Shown: piece after piece, positions 11,593 through 22,612 of the stretch
Layout of the letters: each line of letters opens with the position of its first letter
How positions within the stretch are numbered: position 1 is the stretch's first letter
Assembly (NCBI GenBank): GCA_947095585.1
Contig: OX352765.1
Span: forward strand, 26,690,254 to 26,754,253
Source: Nephrocerus scutellatus
Lineage: Eukaryota; Arthropoda; Insecta; Diptera; Pipunculidae
Length of the DNA stretch: 64,000 bases
Direction: 5' to 3'
Translations under genes and position numbers: made by a program
The notes under the pieces: model-generated
What the model was told of the DNA's origin: nothing
Databases searched by the model: none
Seen by the model: only the letters and a program-made list of their open reading frames with translations

Positions 11593-12089
11593 GAAAAGTC
11601 TTAAGAACAACACATCAAGGTGAAAAATGTGGTGTTGCGTTTCAACTTTTGCCTCAATTCAACTAATGTTCCAATCCGGAACTTAACTTCATGCTCAATG
11701 CTCATGGCTCAAAATGAACGTACAAAAGCGTAACATACACTACTGTTTACTTTACAGAAGCCCCATCTTAGACAATGTTTCAACTCTTAACGAGTTTGAT
11801 ACCACTATCTGATTCAATTTTAAGAATTGTCACAAAATACGATTATCGTAAAATTGAAATCGTAATTGTGGGCGTTTTCAATGTACACAACTCTGGGTAG
11901 CATTCTGGTCAGACAACACCCGAAGGAAGGTGTGTTGATGTATTCACTGAGATTAATTAGCTTTCCCAGCTTGTAAATGAGCCTACACGAACATCTGGCA
12001 TTGAAAATCAATCCGCGAACACCTTATAAATTACCTACCATCCAGATCAAAAAAACAGTTTGGCAATACGAGAAAGCCAATTGGGACGG
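11593..12089. other. No recognised content
   Basis: AT-rich DNA between the Helentron-like head and a LINE fragment. No open frame with recognisable features. Confidence 0.4.
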
Positions 12090-13620
12090 CCACAACTTTT
12101 TTTGGGAGTATTAACTGGTGGCTATTATTCTGCGATAGCAACATGGATGCCGCCACTGAAGCAATCATAAACGACATCTTTATTGGTATAAGAGACTTTA
12201 TCTCTTTCAGGAATAAGTCTGTCAAGCCAAAGGAGGATAGATGGTATGACTCGAACTGTAAAGAGGCTTCTAGGAACCCTACTGCGGAAAACTGAATTAA
12301 TTTCAAACGAACCAGAAATTATTACAATACCCGTTTTCGGCGAGTCAAATTCGCCTACGACCAAAAATTGAGGCAAAAAATTCTACAATGTCCCAAAGGC
12401 AGTAAAACTTTTTAGTCAATCGTCTAAAGTAATTAGTCTAAGGACAAGGCCAATCTGTTTTCAGCGCATTTTGCAGCTAGCTCCACGCTGATTGTGTATT
12501 ACTGCCGCCTGTACCTCCGATTATAGAACACTTTATTGGACAGATTTATATTCATACTATTGCTGTTGCTAGAGTTGTAAACGATCTCAACAATCACAAT
12601 CCGCTGGGTCAGATAGTATTTCCCCATTAGTTCTATAGATGTGTTCTTCCAAGCTTGCGTAAGCGTTTCCATCTATCCTATTCTTTTAGACTCTTTCCGA
12701 GAAGTTGGTGAATAGCCTTTGTCCAAACCAAAAAAGACGAGCCGTCGTCTCCTTCTTCGTACCGACCCATAGCACATACATCCATTCTTTCCAACTTCAT
12801 GGACGCTGATCAATTTTCAGCACAAGAAACATCTTGAAACTAACGAAATCCTTATAGTGACCGGCAGTACGACGTTCTACTGGTGATTTCATGGTATATA
12901 TCACCGAACAGTGGAACCGGTCTTTGCATAAATTTGGTGAAAGCAAAGCTGTTGCACTCGATTTTTCCAAGGCATTTGACAGAGTTTGGCATCAAGCTCT
13001 TTTGTCAAAAATGCGCACTTATGGAGTCGATGAAAAACTAATTCATTGAATTAGAAGCTATCTTTAAAACCGCCTAATTCCTGTTGTATTGGAGGGTTTC
13101 AAGTCTAAAATACACCACATAAACTCTGACGTTTCCCAAGGCTCTGTTTTGGCCCCGACACTCTTTCTAATTTTTATAAATAAGCTCTCGTCCATATTAC
13201 TTCTAATCCAAGTTCTCTCAGCTTCTCATATAAGTTTGAAGAACGTCTCTCCACTTCTCATGTGGCACTCAAACAACTATTTATGTTAAGCCCGTTAAAT
13301 TCAAATCTGGACAGTATAATAAAATGGGGAGAAAACAATCGAGTAGAAATAAACGCTTCTAAAACCCAATGCTGTCTCCTGTTGTCTAGGCGACTTGCAT
13401 CGAGGAAACTGAAAAACGCTAAATTCTCGGTATGTGCGTTAACGACAAGCTTTGTTGGTATGACCACATATTCACCGTCCCCAAAAATGCTGCGAAATGT
13501 TTAGGGTTTCTAAGCCGGTGCAAGAAATATTTTACTTTCTCTGATCTGGATCTGATCTGATCTGATCTGTGGCAAAAGTTACAGTAGCTTGTGTCGACTT
13601 AAGCCAAAATCTACTTTATT
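12090..13620 (+). mobile_element. Decayed Jockey-type LINE (family J2), copy 2
   Basis: ORF2 parts run in order. A linker with RWYDSNCKEA (about 12240) comes first, then a PPVPPII-like segment (about 12500) shared with copy 1. A SYRPIA-like RT entry follows at about 12755. RT motif A reads ALDFSKAFDRVWH (about 12955-12995), with both aspartates intact. The PQG box is altered to VSQGSVLAPTLFLIFIN (about 13130). A post-catalytic LNSNLDSIIKWGENNRVEI segment (about 13295) carries a following ASKTQCCLL phrase. The Asp-Asp motif C is not present between the last two blocks. Several stops occur. A TCTGATC tandem run near 13538-13570 ends the recognisable part. Confidence 0.7.
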
Positions 13621-13974
13621 TGCTAATCACGATGTAAATTTTAAAACCTATGTGGTCTGGGTCTCGCGTTTCTACGTAAGCAAATAACAAAGTTCTCGAA
13701 AAATACATAATAGCTTAAGTTGATCTGACAAATATAGTATTTTTTAAAATAGCGTATATCTGATTTATTTTCTTAAATCATAAAATGGCTACAAATGCAA
13801 TTTTCAAAACTATTTAAGTCGCAACATAAGCTGTTTTAGTCGTAGGAACAGTATTGACTTGAACAATACTGTTCCTTATGTCGACATAAGCTACTTTAAA
13901 AAAATGTATATTAGACAAAACTCCATCTATCCTATATATAGCTTAAGTAATATAAGCTATTTTACAAATTTGAG
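13621..13974. other. No recognised content
   Basis: AT-rich DNA containing repeated TAAGCTA/CTTAAG-type phrases. No coding signal. Confidence 0.35.
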
Positions 13975-14215
13975 TGGCTTGCAATCCGATGCCGATGTCG
14001 ACATCATCATAATCAGATTTGGCTCTACAACCGGGGTCCGGTCCTGGCCTCCAACAAAAAGTCTCTCCACCGGTCCCAATTTTGAGCCGATGTCATCCAG
14101 TTTGGCATCCCTAAACTCTGGGCATCCTGGTATATGCCATCCTTCCAGCGTAGGCTTGGCCGGCCTCGCTGTCGTGCTTCATGAATTCTAAATCCGATGT
14201 CGACATAAGCTACAT
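13975..14215 (-). mobile_element. RTE-type LINE, 3' end fragment
   Basis: This stretch matches the 3' tails at 29230-29480 and 46960-47200. Shared blocks include ATTTGGCTCTACAAC-like, CCGGTCC..TTTTGAGCCGATG, CATCC..AACTCTGGGC and CCATCCTTCCAGCG, then a GCTTGGCCGGCCTCGCTGTC phrase. By comparison with the 47-kb copy, whose coding strand is minus, this tail is also in minus orientation. Only 3' sequence is present, so it has no enzyme function. Confidence 0.7.
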
Positions 14216-14379
14216 CATTTACTAAAATGGCTTTTTTTAAAGTAACTTAAGTTACTTATTAAGATACTTTATAAAGCTTAAAGCTGAACATTTTTAATAA
14301 AAACAGGTAAATAGGCACTTTACTTAGTTATCCTGTGGTCAATTTTTATGAATCTATTTCTTATAGTTTTTAAAAATTC

Positions 14380-14485
14380 TTCAAAATTAACCCGATTAAA
14401 ACTTTGCACACATGTGTATCTCCAATTAGAGAATTTACATAAAACATTTTAATTTTCATGGTTTGTTTTTTTTTAAACACTACGT
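14380..14485 (+). repeat. Helentron-like unit, isolated
   Basis: It carries AACCCGATTAAAACTTTGCA, CACATGTGTATCTCC and AGAGAATTTACATAAAA, matching the tandem-unit start and the 3' variant seen near 3780-3860 and 63440-63510. Confidence 0.45.
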
Positions 14486-16084
14486 TGAAACGTCTTTTGG
14501 CTGTGCTGAAAAATCACAAAAATAGACATTAGGTACTTTAACTTATTTATACAGACATATAGATTTTTGAACCTAAAAATCTGGATTTGTAGCAGCGTAA
14601 GAATAAGAACATTTTTTGACAGGTTATGTTATCGGGATTTTGTATTGAAATTAACTGGTCACCCTGAACCTCTCTTCTAATTTTATACCTCATATTCAGA
14701 AATTTTAAAATTTCAATATCACCAATACGAGTATCTAACGCAATAAAAACTCAGAGCAGTGTAGGTAGAAATCCAAAAATAATATCAATTGGCTTAAAAT
14801 TATTCAGCGCTCAGCGATCATCACTTTCCCAAACATCTATCATGTTGCCATGAGTGTCCTAATAACATTTTCCCCTAATGAAACTCTAAAAAAATCTATA
14901 ATGTGAGACAAGTCACATATTTCGGCTAAATTCCCTATTTTATGGAAAGGATACTTAACGACGTCCTTAACACATCCCACACGAGCTGTGAAGTTGTTTA
15001 CTATGTACATATATACATGTGCTCTATTGCGGCATAATAATATCGTTATTACCGTAAAATGTCCTTTTCCCATGCACATTATGCACAGATTTTGATTATC
15101 TCCCCATATCATTTATTTCCACTTCACTGAAATTGCCATATTGGCATGGAGAAAAAAAAATTACTTTTGTGTAAGCACACATACTTACTCGAGCATATTT
15201 TCCTTTAACCTTTTTGGTAACAATGGAATGTGGAGACATTTTCGTCTGTGAAATTGCGACTGTTGCGGTGGCATTATGTCAAACGACCAATGAAAAGCCA
15301 GATTCCCTTGGCTACAGAAATTATGCAGCTGTAAAAAAATCCAAATAGAAGAGCTCAAGAGCACTGATGAATCTTTTTGCTGCATAACAAACGAATTGAT
15401 GCCCAATGTCATGGAAAGGAAAAGAATTGAATTTGTGATTTCATTGATTTCCTAACTGTTTCTCGTTGTCCTTGGCTACATTGTTGCGGGCGTTATTTTT
15501 TTTCTTTTCTCGCTTTACGTTAGCACACACTGTTCTTAAGCGTTGTGGTTATTTAAGTCCACATTTCGTCATCTTTCGTCTACTCTACAGGTCACTTTCA
15601 GCAGTACCTGTGAGTACACATTATGATGCTACAGCAAATCATTTCGCATACAAGTCACGTACAAAAAGGTTTGAAAAAGAGTAGAACTCCAACCCTTAAC
15701 TGATGTATGTATATTTAAGGCTTTCATATAGCCTTTTTAAGTCCTAATATATGTAACTCCTTCGTTATTTTATTAAGTTTTGGCGTTTATCACAGTTGTA
15801 GCTATTTTCCAACAGACGCACGCTCTGAAAATTTTCAAATTTCATCTGAACTGCAATGAAGAAGAAAATTCCCTTTAATGCAGACAGGATTCAATTTACA
15901 AGGTGCGTAAATTGGTTGGATATGTGAAATATTTTCGGTTACTTGTGAAGATTTTGAAAAAAAACCCTACTACTCGTAGTCTTTTAAAGAGTAAACAGAA
16001 AATTTCACCGAAACACGAACTCTGAGAAGCAATTTAAGAAAGATACCTCCACCCTGCAAGAAAAGAAACTAATTTCATCCTATT
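14486..16084. other. No recognised content
   Basis: AT-rich DNA with open frames up to 90 codons, none recognisable. No shared repeat was noticed. Confidence 0.4.
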
Positions 16085-17040
16085 TTGGCAATTTTTAGAA
16101 TCGCAGGCCTAAGAACACGGAATCACTTCGTCGGTACTGGGGGAAGGTGCCCTCCTGGTGGCCTTGTCCACAATATACTGGTGGAAAAATGTAAGCTGTT
16201 AGGACAAGTTAGTGATGTAAAGAATCGAAACCGTGTTCGTCGCTCAAGAACAACTGAGAATATTGCTGCTGTAGCCCGTAGTGTTGAAGAAAACCCAGGT
16301 TTGTCGATTCCTCGTCGATCTTTGGAATTAGACATTCGACAGACGACATTACACCGTATTTTGCATAAAGACTTAGGTCTTAAGGCTTTTAAAGTTCAGT
16401 TAACACAAGAACTCAAGCCTTCAATCAAACGCATCAAAATGATCTGGATTTTCATCGAAAAATCATCTTCAGTGATGAGGCCCATTTTCACCTCGTTAAT
16501 AAGCAGAATTGTCGCATTTGGGTCTCAGAAAATCCAAGAATGTTTGTTGAAAAGCCTCTCCATCCTCAACGTGCCACTGTTTGGTGCGGTTTTTGGGCTG
16601 GCGGTGTGATTGGACCTTACTTTTTCGAAAATGAGGCTGGTGCAACTGTTACGGTAAATGGATTGCGCAATTGCGCTATCGAGCTATGATTAATGCTTTT
16701 TTATGGCCGGAATTGTAAGATATTGATGTGGACGATGGTTATTTTTTTTAGCAAGACGGCGCTACGTGCCACACAAGCAACGAAACAATCAATTTTGCAA
16801 GAAAAGTTTCCTGACCGTGTTATATCTCGAAGAGGTGATCACAATTGGCCACGTGAAAGATAAGGTCTATGCCAATGCTCCACAATCGATTCAAGACCTT
16901 AAAGATAGAATTCGTGAAGTTATCGAGGATATACAGCCGCAAATGTGCGAATTGGTCATGGAAAATTTCATGAAAAGGATATGGTGCTGCAAGCGTAGCC
17001 GTGGCGGCCATTTGGCTGATATCGTTTTCAAATGTTAATG
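16085..17040 (+). pseudogene. Tc1/mariner-superfamily transposase, inactivated
   Basis: The cut-and-paste transposase is recognisable over most of its length. The N-terminal HTH region includes a RVRRSRTTENIAAVARSVEE block (about 16225-16290) and a TLHRILHKDLGLKA block (about 16345-16385). The DDE domain shows the first catalytic Asp in IFSDEAHFHLVNKQNC (about 16465-16510). It continues through an RATVWCGFWAGGVIGPYFF block (about 16570-16630), the second Asp in QDGATCHTS (about 16755-16780) and RGDHNWP (about 16830-16850). The C-terminal segment runs GHVKDKVYANAPQSI to SRGGHLADIVFK. At least two frameshifts and a TAG just before QDG are present. A deletion at about 16850 removes the segment with the third catalytic Asp. 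It cannot be active. Confidence 0.88.
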
Positions 17041-17104
17041 GCAAACCTACCTCTTTACAATGAAATAAACATTCACTGATTTCTCTTAAAAAATACTCGT
17101 TTTT

Positions 17105-17885
17105 TTTAATATCAAAATGAAACCTCTTATTGGAAAACCCTTTATTACAGCTATCATGCAAGACATCATGGCTCGGGGTGGGGTTTCTAGTCAGCAAAAG
17201 AATGAAATGCAATGAACGGCTATGCACCCTTCGCGTGCGGGACAGATTTAAAAACATAAGCCACATAAACGTTCACGCACCTACAGAGTATTTCCCAGAT
17301 GATGAAAAAGAAGAATTCTTTGAAACAGTCGAACGGGAACTCCATGCCTGCCCTCAGTATTATGTAAAAATCGATCTGGGGATATGAATGCCAAAATAGG
17401 TAGGGAACCAGTATGCAGGCAGTACACCCATAGCTTACATGAGAAAACTAATGACAATGGACACGGAGACAGATGGCAGCAAGCAATAATTTGGTCGTTG
17501 CGAGTACAAGGTTTGCACGTAAAAATATTCACAAAGCCACCTGGGTATCTCCTAAAGGAGCCACTCGCAACCAGATAGACCACGTGTTGATAGACCGCCG
17601 CCACAACCCGAACGGTACGAACGTACCGAGGTGCCAACGTCGACTCGGACCACTATCTAGTTGGTAAGGTGCTCTGAGCGCGGATTGCATCATCACGAAA
17701 GACTGCATCCGGGAATCAGATTCGAGTCAACATGGCTGCCCTTTGCAACGACGAGACCAGAAACAACTACGGTCAAGCGATAGGACTCGCCCTTATTGCA
17801 GGGAGAGTAAGTTCTGGGGCTGAGATGTCAGGCGTAGAAGAGAAATGGACACGCCTTAAAAATACTGTTATTAGTACTGCAGACT
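17105..17885 (+). mobile_element. RTE-type LINE, endonuclease domain fragment
   Basis: The piece encodes the APE-type endonuclease of an RTE-clade element. GFLVSKRM lies at about 17185, and the ISHINVHAPTEY core (about 17260-17290) is followed by an EKEEFFETVERE helix. KIDLGI then NAKIGRE corresponds to the GDxNAKIG motif with a frameshift. Further on are a STRFARKNIHKATW block (about 17485-17525), a TRNQIDHVLIDRR block (about 17565-17600) and VDSDHYLVG (about 17640-17665) with the catalytic SDH. The catalytic Glu of the N-terminus is missing because the fragment starts after it. It abuts the mariner remnant. The RT part is absent. Confidence 0.8.
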
Positions 17886-18015
17886 CCATCTTATGCATCA
17901 CCATAACATTTGGCTCTAAATCCGGCGTCTGGTCATTTAGCTCTTCCCATCACTTAAGGTCTGAGAAATAATAATCCTCTTTGCTTTTGTAGTATGTTTA
18001 ACGCGTTCATATTTG
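17886..18015 (-). mobile_element. RTE-type LINE, short 3'/linker scraps
   Basis: The first half shares the CATCACCATAACATTTGGCT phrase family of the RTE 3' tail (compare 14010 and 46975). The second half matches the CTCTTTGCTTTTGTAGTATG linker phrase of the 48.0-kb copy. Both match in minus orientation, so it is a rearranged composite. Confidence 0.5.
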
Positions 18016-20149
18016 CTGTATTCTATTATGCCTTCCGTTATACAAAGTAGTTCTAAGTAGATGATAAAAGGAGTGCGACTTTTACTTTTCCGCAATGTAT
18101 ATAGGGTGTCCCAACAAGAGCGCCGGATTTAAAGTAGGCGATACATTTTACATTTGACATAAATTGAAAACGAGTCCTATAAAGTAGTGCGATATACTAT
18201 TCTTAATATTTAAAGAAGAGAATTTACATGTTTATACGTTTGTGCCAGCAAATAAGTAGGTAGTCAAAAGAAAGTTCTAAAGTAGCTGCGGGGAGACAGA
18301 AGTTATCGCAAGCAGTTGTTTGTGGAATGGTTTGAGGATTGGCGGAGCACTTCTGTACAGGTGCATAAGTTAAGTGAGTACAGGTTAGAACATTGAGTTT
18401 TAAAGCCAAAATATTTGTAAATTCAATACTTATAATTGTTATATATCTTTCTATCTTTCTCTCTCTCTGAGTTTTATAATAATTTTCAACGACAAGGTGC
18501 AGGTAAATTACCGCAATGTATAACGTTTGCACTTTAAATTATTGATCACTGCACTGGGCTGCGAACGGTGTGCACTTAATGCTACAACTATCCATTTGCT
18601 ATATGTATACATATGCCATAAAATGCCGCAGGAAATGGTTGCACAGTGGCCGTCATATATAACAATATCGTCTCAGCCCTTAGACGGTGTCATCCATCAA
18701 AACAGACGAGCCAGACGAGATATAGATACTATAACTCACTGACGATAGACCTGACCGCTAGGCCAATGAAAGTAGGCTAAACACAGAACACGGTGAGTCA
18801 ACAGTCGAACCTTAAGGTAACACTGCACACAATATCAAAATAATGCACTATAGGTAGTGTGTGGTATTTAAAAATTTGCTTCCGGTTTTGATGCAAATCG
18901 TACGTATGTGCTTTTGAGTTGAATAAACTTTTGTATTCCACCATCATTCGGTACACTGTTCACGTTATAGATTTTCAATAAAAATAATCCATATTTATCT
19001 ACTAAACCCACACGATTAAACGGGAAACCAATTACAATCTCTCTGACTACAACTTAGTATTGAATTAAGCTTCTCAAATACACAAAGATGCGCGGTATTA
19101 GGACAAACAAACAACGCTATTACCACAATATGAAATAATGTACGAAACATTAATACTTGTTTGCATTAAATGCCTTCTGCATTTGGGGGATATTTTATGT
19201 CGTGGCTTATCATCTATTTCTCTCCGACCCTTTACCAATCCCTTTCGACACACTTATACGATAAGAAACTAATTTGCATAGACAAGGACAACGAAAGATG
19301 TGTATCTGGCTCCTGTCTGTGGATTTAGATGTTCTCTTAGTTTGTTGTGCTCTGGTTGATTTTCTCAAAACCAGCTTTAGAATCTATAGTTAGCGCCAAC
19401 AAAAGCACTCGCACTTGGATCAACCAATGCAAATACAATTGCATTTCTATGATAATTTGGATTAAAGCAAATATGAAACACACAAAGTAATAATAATAAA
19501 TTGCATTTATATAGATATGTATGTATTAAGCTGTCTTTATGTTTGTTTCTGTTTTAAATATTATATTATAAAATATATGCCCTCGTTTGTGCATGTACAC
19601 ACGATTGAGCATATAAAATGCATTCATTAATGATTATATTTTCAATTAATTCAAAGTTTTGCAATAAGCTACGATAGATAGTTTGTTGCCACGATTCCAT
19701 CAATATACGAGTACTCGTACAATCTACTTTAATTACAGATTCCATCCAAGTTATTATTATACGATATTTTTCAATCGATAATCCGTAAGAAACCAAGTAC
19801 GCGTAGCATGCAAAAAGATTAATAAATAATGAATTTTAATCCTTATGAGTAGTTTTATGTATCATTAAGCAGAAGAGTATTTTCTATCTATTTATAGAGA
19901 GTTCTTAGAAATTTTTTGTAGATCTAAATTGCTGTATTGCTTAGCCAGTTTACTTTTTATAAGTAATTATGAAAAGGCACAGCGGGTTTCCAAGAATTCA
20001 ATCGACATTGCACCAAAAAACAGGCGGTTTTTGTAGGTTTCTCTTTTGGCGCCATATTGTTTTAAAATTTTCGCCCGCGTCAATGGGCATGTAGTTACAC
20101 ACTTATGCACACTCGTAGGTACAGCATTTAGATTTAGATTCAACTCTCG
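18016..20149. other. Probably single-copy DNA, nothing recognised
   Basis: No gene or transposon could be supported. A pyrimidine-rich TCTT/TC tract lies at about 18440-18468. The GGGTGTCCCAACAAGAGCGC phrase at about 18107 may be a terminal scrap of a DNA transposon, but no partner was found in the window. Confidence 0.4.
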
Positions 20150-21645
20150 ACATCGAGCAGGCAGACTTTCGTGCTGGATCCTCTTACACTGACTACATAA
20201 ATACCTTGCGAATCATAATAGAGCAATGTACAGGTCGCCGCTACATTTACTGTTTATCGATTTCGAGAAGGCTTTCGACAGCTTGAATCGGGATGCTATC
20301 TGGCTGGCTTTGCACAGGAGAGGTATCCCAGTAATTATCAAGTCTACATATGAGGAAAGTAAGTTTCACGTTCTACACAATGGTAAGTCGGAAGATTTTT
20401 AAGTCCAAAGTGGAGTACGTTAGTAGTGCATACTGTCAGCGCTGTTATTCTTGGTGGTCATCAGCGATGTACCCCGTGCAGCATTGAAGGAAGGTAACAA
20501 TGGTATTCGATGGACTGTGACAACTGACATTAAACACCACGACTACGCCGACGATGGCAAACAAAGTGGGGCTGAAGATAAACACATCCAAAACAAATGC
20601 CCTGAGATCTTCTAACAACAGAGCTCAACTCAACATTGCTGGAAAGATAGTCGACAAAGTAGTGTGGTCTCGGCAGTTTCTTTGGGTTAAATTGGAAGAC
20701 TTTGTGCGCCGAAGCGTTGATATCCATTCCATTCGCTTGACTTGTCATCACCATTTCAAACCTTCAGTATGTTATTACTTGATTTTATCGACCTCAACTA
20801 TCGTACTTTAAATTTCCATCCCCTAAGTTCCTCAGATGAAAGAGGAGAGAAGGACGCTACTCCTGTATACAAACTCGATTTCAGCCATATAAGATTTTGT
20901 ACTGTTTTTTCCTGTTCCATTGCATCAGCTGCTTGGTCATAAGACTCGTTAGCAAGAGAATCTGATGAATAGATCACTGCAATATTTGTTCGTTTTCTTT
21001 ACTGCTTTGAGAAGTCAGTTGTACCAGCGAAGATGGGCGTTAATTTGGCCAACGACTCCACGGAGAGAGTCAACTGATATCCACTGAGCTCCGTATGGAA
21101 CGAGTTTTCTCCTTCCATCTGTTCTGTCCTTATCAACTAGAGCGATGCAGCCTAGGCGTCACTTGGTGTCAAGGAAATAGATGCGTGCAGAAAAATCGAG
21201 AAGACAAAAGCTGCATTCGGAATGCAATCAAAAGTCTGGATAAACAATCTTTCAGCTTAAAAACCATGCTGCGACTGTTTTGCTCCAACGAGGATTCAGT
21301 ACTGTTATATGGGCGCAATACTTGGAAGGTGCAAACTTTCGTAAACAAATGTCTAAGAATCATCTTGAGGACCTTTTGACCCAATCGTATCTCCAACGAA
21401 GAACTTCATCTGATAACGGGCCAAGAAGCTATAGACATTATTGTGCGAATGAGAAATTGGCTGTATATTGGAAACAAACTACGGCGCGACGACAACTCCA
21501 TTGCGAAATATGCTATGCAGTGGAAAATGCGCTTATCCAGGTAGGCAGTAGTTGGCCCTAGGCGAACGTAGCGCAGAACAGTCGAGGAGGAATCAAGCTC
21601 TTTGGGAATGAGTTGAAGAAAGCTCAAAAACATCTCGAGGAGTGA
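20150..21645 (+). mobile_element. LINE (family N), RT and C-terminal domains, broken
   Basis: The RT region shows ADFRAGSSYTDYI-like lead, NTLRIIIEQC, RT motif A as LLFIDFEKAFDSLNRDAIW (about 20240-20300) and LALHRRGIPVIIKS. Motif C remains as HHDYADD (about 20537-20556), then GLKINTSKTNALRSSNNR. After an unrelated-looking interval (about 20720-21160) the C-terminal region resumes with LLYGRNTW, TFVNKCLRIILR, RMRNW and RTVEEESSSLGM-like blocks up to about 21640. Stops and frameshifts are frequent. A second copy of the family enters at 63735, and its C-terminal tail occurs twice at 41.4 and 42.6 kb. Exact clade is uncertain. Confidence 0.75.
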
Positions 21646-21659
21646 AAGGATTTAAGTAG

Positions 21660-21778
21660 AATTAGCACTATGCACAGCCGAGTTTTTTAGGTACTCTTAC
21701 TGTTAAGTTTAGAGATTCGTACAACACGTTTATGGAATGCATTCAAAGTGCAAGCTCACGGACATCTCCATATTTCCG
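21660..21778 (+). mobile_element. Jockey-type LINE (family J2), 3' tail scrap
   Basis: GTTAAGTTTAGAGATTCGTA and CAAAGTGCAAGCTCA match the C-terminal/3' region of copy 1 at about 8875-8985. Only about 120 bp remain before a Helentron-like head interrupts. Confidence 0.5.
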
Positions 21779-21850
21779 CTCATTTTTAAATTCTCTATAT
21801 TAACTTCGTGTCCGGATGTGTTTGTTTGTTTGTCGCTAAATTCTGTGATA
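21779..21850 (+). repeat. Helentron-like head fragment
   Basis: It begins TTTTTAAATTCTCTATATTA followed by ACTTCGTGTCCGG and a GTTT tract replacing the usual CTGG tract. The rest of the element is absent. Confidence 0.6.
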
Positions 21851-22427
21851 AGTTTTGGATTTGTCCCATTAGTTAGATGGGGAATGAGTTGTGGAGACGT
21901 GTGGCGGAAGAAATTATGGAGAGACTGAACGCAATTGACTATTTGTGTTGAGCACCTTCTGTATTCTATCTATAAAATGCCAGGTAGTTTTAGGAGCACC
22001 GGACCAGAAACGACAATTGGCGTCAATTGTAGGGCGAATAATTTACTTGTAAATAGTAGTCCGATAGAATGAGTGAAGTATTTCTTGCACTATGTTATAA
22101 GTAGTTTTGAAAGTGGTTAATTCTATTTTATAATGTTCTGTAGATTTTATTAAGCTGTCCAGATCAGAATTTAAAGTGCCTAATATACGTTTTTGATTGA
22201 GCTACAATTACGAAGCGGATGAACTTTTTTGGATGAACTTGCTGACATCAGCAAAAAAATGAATTGGATTAGAAGTATCAAACAAGATACCATGAATGTG
22301 AGAAAGATTTGTCAGTGACAAAACAAAGCCTGGGGAACGCCAGCAATTATGCGGGGAGTTTCCGACTTGAAGCTGTCTAAAACAACTTTGATCTAGTGGT
22401 TCAATGAAAGAGTTTTTCATCACCATA
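21851..22427 (-). mobile_element. Jockey-type LINE (family J2), RT/C-terminal part
   Basis: On the minus strand the order is a GVP-like box near 22340, NPIHFFADVS near 22250 (motif C with the second Asp changed: FADV for FADD), then LNSDLDSLIKST (about 22165). A YNIVQEILHSFY-like block and the C-terminal CRFWSGAPKTTW block (about 21990-22025) follow. Stops are present. The loss of one catalytic Asp and the truncation show it is dead. Confidence 0.6.
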
Positions 22428-22612
22428 ATAATAATAATTGGCGCGACAGGCCGTTGCGGTGCAAGGCCTAGCTTCTCGCGACCACTCTTGTTGTGCATCC
22501 CGGACTTCTGACAAACATCGCGAGAGCTGAGAAAGTGAAAAACACTTTCTGGGATTCGAACAGTGAACTCAGAAGTCCAATGAACTAACAACTAAAGCCA
22601 CGACGCCCATTT
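22428..22612 (-). mobile_element. SINE family S1, internally deleted
   Basis: In minus orientation it starts GGGCGTCGTGGCTTTAG, close to the S1 head but with a damaged A box. It has TTCGAATCCCAGAAAGTG (B box TGTTCGAATCC with one change) and then skips most of the body. It ends in the CGGCCTGTCGCGCC-like tail and an ATT tract at its low-coordinate end. Confidence 0.75.

Noticed and set aside
16820..17266. 148-codon minus-strand open frame
   Set aside because: Antisense shadow of the mariner transposase C-terminus and the RTE endonuclease.
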